Shown here piece after piece: positions 14,705 through 15,756 of a stretch of 15,756 nucleotides of DNA. Source of the stretch: DATJFH01 sp035495815 (lineage in GTDB: Bacteria > Acidobacteriota > Terriglobia > Bryobacterales > Bryobacteraceae); NCBI GenBank assembly GCA_035495815.1, contig DATJFH010000007.1, positions 1-15,756 of the forward strand, read 5' to 3'. The notes under the pieces are model-generated. The model was not told the DNA's origin. It saw nothing but the letters and a program-made list of their open reading frames with translations, and did no database searches. A program made the translations under genes and the position numbers. Position 1 is the first letter of the stretch, and every line of letters begins with the position of its first letter.

Positions 14705-15756
14705 GTGTCAGCCTTGCCGCAGGATGTGCGCTACGCCTTCCGCATGCTTGGGAAAAGCCCGGGCTTCACGGCGGCCGCCGCCGTCACTCTGGCGCTGGGG
14801 ATCGGGGCGAATACAGCGATTTTCAGTGTCACCGACGCTCTGCTGTGGAAGCCTCTTTCGCTGCCGGATGTAGACCGGCTGACGATGGTGTTCGAACTGC
14901 GCGGTCAGCAGCGCGGCGACTGGAACACAGTGACGCCGGCGAACTACCTGGATTGGAAGACCCAGAACACCGTCTTCGAGGGCATGACATTCTACCGCTG
15001 GGGCGGGGCGAACCTGACCAGCGCGGGCGGCGATCCGGAACGGGTGCAAAACGTTCTGGTACCGGCCGATTTCTTCGATCTGGTCGGGGTACAGGCGGCG
15101 GTCGGCAGGACGTTCGCGCGGGAGGAAGATCAACCCGGGCGCGAGGACGTGGCGGTGCTCGGCTACGGGTTGTGGGAGCGCCGGTTCGCGAAAGATTCCG
15201 GAATCGTCGGCGGCATGGTGGAGCTCGACGGCCGGGCTTTCAAGGTGATCGGGGTGATGCCGAAAGATTTCTCGTTTCCGATCACCGCCGAGTTGTGGTC
15301 GCCGCTGGCCTGGTCTCCGCAACAGCGGAACGAGCGGCAGAACCACATGCTGTTTCCGGTTGCGCGATTGAAGCCGGGCGTTACGGCAGCGCAGGCGGAC
15401 GTGGAGATGAAAGGCATCGCCGGGCGGCTGCAGCAGCAGTATCCGGCCACCAACCGGAACTGGACCACGCGGCTGATCCCGCTGCACGAGTTCATGATCG
15501 GCGACCTGACGCGGCAGTACACGACGATGCTGCTGGGAGCGGTGGGCTTCCTGCTGCTGATCGCCTGCGCGAACGTGGCCAACCTGCAGTTCGCGCGAGC
15601 CACGGGGCGGATGCGCGAGGTGGCCGTGCGGACTGCGCTGGGCGCCAGCCGCTGGAGCATCGTGCGGTACCTGCTGACGGAAAGCGTCCTGGTATCGGCG
15701 GCGGGCGCGGCGCTGGGTTTGCTGATCGCGTTCTGGGGCGTCTCGGTGATCAAGGC
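14705..15756 (+). CDS. ABC transporter permease, MacB/FtsX type (ADOP family), N-terminal 350 codons
   Basis: The open frame runs off the right edge. The GTG at 14705 has GGAGG (14692-14696) eight bases upstream. The start, LPQDVRYAFRMLGKSPGF (4-21), then TLALGIGANTAIFSV (28-42) and DALLWKPLSLPDVDRL, is the signature of acidobacterial duplicated orphan permeases. The first membrane helix is about 20-46. A large extracytoplasmic MacB core domain follows (about 50-270), with GRTFAREEDQPGREDVAVLG and VIGVMPKDFSFP. Membrane helix 2 (about 272-298) leads into the FtsX-like segment REVAVRTALGASRWSIVRYL (about 304-323) and helix 3. Family members are about 800-900 aa with a second copy of the unit; that part is outside the window. 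These permeases lack their own ATPase gene nearby, and their substrate is unknown. It lies 40 bases after ispF. No PadR-type regulator gene precedes it. Confidence 0.92.
   Translation, partial: MSALPQDVRYAFRMLGKSPGFTAAAAVTLALGIGANTAIFSVTDALLWKPLSLPDVDRLTMVFELRGQQRGDWNTVTPANYLDWKTQNTVFEGMTFYRWGGANLTSAGGDPERVQNVLVPADFFDLVGVQAAVGRTFAREEDQPGREDVAVLGYGLWERRFAKDSGIVGGMVELDGRAFKVIGVMPKDFSFPITAELWSPLAWSPQQRNERQNHMLFPVARLKPGVTAAQADVEMKGIAGRLQQQYPATNRNWTTRLIPLHEFMIGDLTRQYTTMLLGAVGFLLLIACANVANLQFARATGRMREVAVRTALGASRWSIVRYLLTESVLVSAAGAALGLLIAFWGVSVIK

Overview
The window is GC-rich chromosomal DNA from a Gram-negative-type (diderm) bacterium, most likely an Acidobacteriota member of the Solibacter/Bryobacter kind. 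Two observations support this. The gene entering at the right edge has the N-terminal signature of the ABC permeases that are greatly expanded in Acidobacteria (ADOP family). A kdsC gene implies Kdo-containing lipopolysaccharide. Many genes start with GTG or TTG behind clear Shine-Dalgarno sequences. No rRNA, tRNA, CRISPR array or insertion sequence was seen.

Layout. Positions 1-3851, minus strand: tilS, then ftsH, then a HAD phosphatase (gph-like, cut by the left edge). The tilS-ftsH order is common in bacteria, and ftsH and the phosphatase overlap by 3 bases. Positions 3883-6130: kdsC (+), a convergent small unknown gene (-) overlapping its 3' end, and a membrane acyltransferase 3 family protein (-). 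Positions 6206-9423, plus strand: an unusual group made of a polytopic membrane protein, a translationally coupled membrane-anchored His-rich protein, and a small secreted protein. Positions 9468-12204: nadB (L-aspartate oxidase), overlapping a divergent member of the cation/Ca2+ exchanger superfamily. Positions 12397-14664: a tight yacL-like (PIN/TRAM)-ispD-ispF operon behind an extended -10 promoter. Position 14705 to the end: the N-terminal part of an ADOP/MacB-like permease.

The most interesting part is 6206-8871. The first protein carries two motifs whose residues and spacing match the two metal sites of the PmoC/AmoC subunit of copper membrane monooxygenases: Asp-x3-His-x12-His (D63, H67, H80) and Asp-x3-His-x13-His (D143, H147, H161). 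Outside the ligands, the first motif also shares the W-H, R-D-T and T-P-x-H context of AmoC. The coupled second protein has the general build of PmoB/AmoB: signal peptide, a predicted mature N-terminal His, a beta-sandwich domain, two membrane helices, then beta-sandwich domains. However, it lacks the His-x-His of the canonical CuB site and instead has a duplicated C-terminal domain rich in His-x-His-Pro. No PmoA-like gene is present, but the C-like protein is about 150 residues longer than PmoC, with extra membrane helices. This could be an undescribed, divergent copper-monooxygenase-like or copper-handling membrane system. Homology is inferred by eye and needs profile and structure searches.

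The remaining genes are housekeeping: membrane proteolysis, tRNA-Ile2 lysidine formation, Kdo synthesis, de novo NAD synthesis and MEP-pathway isoprenoid synthesis.
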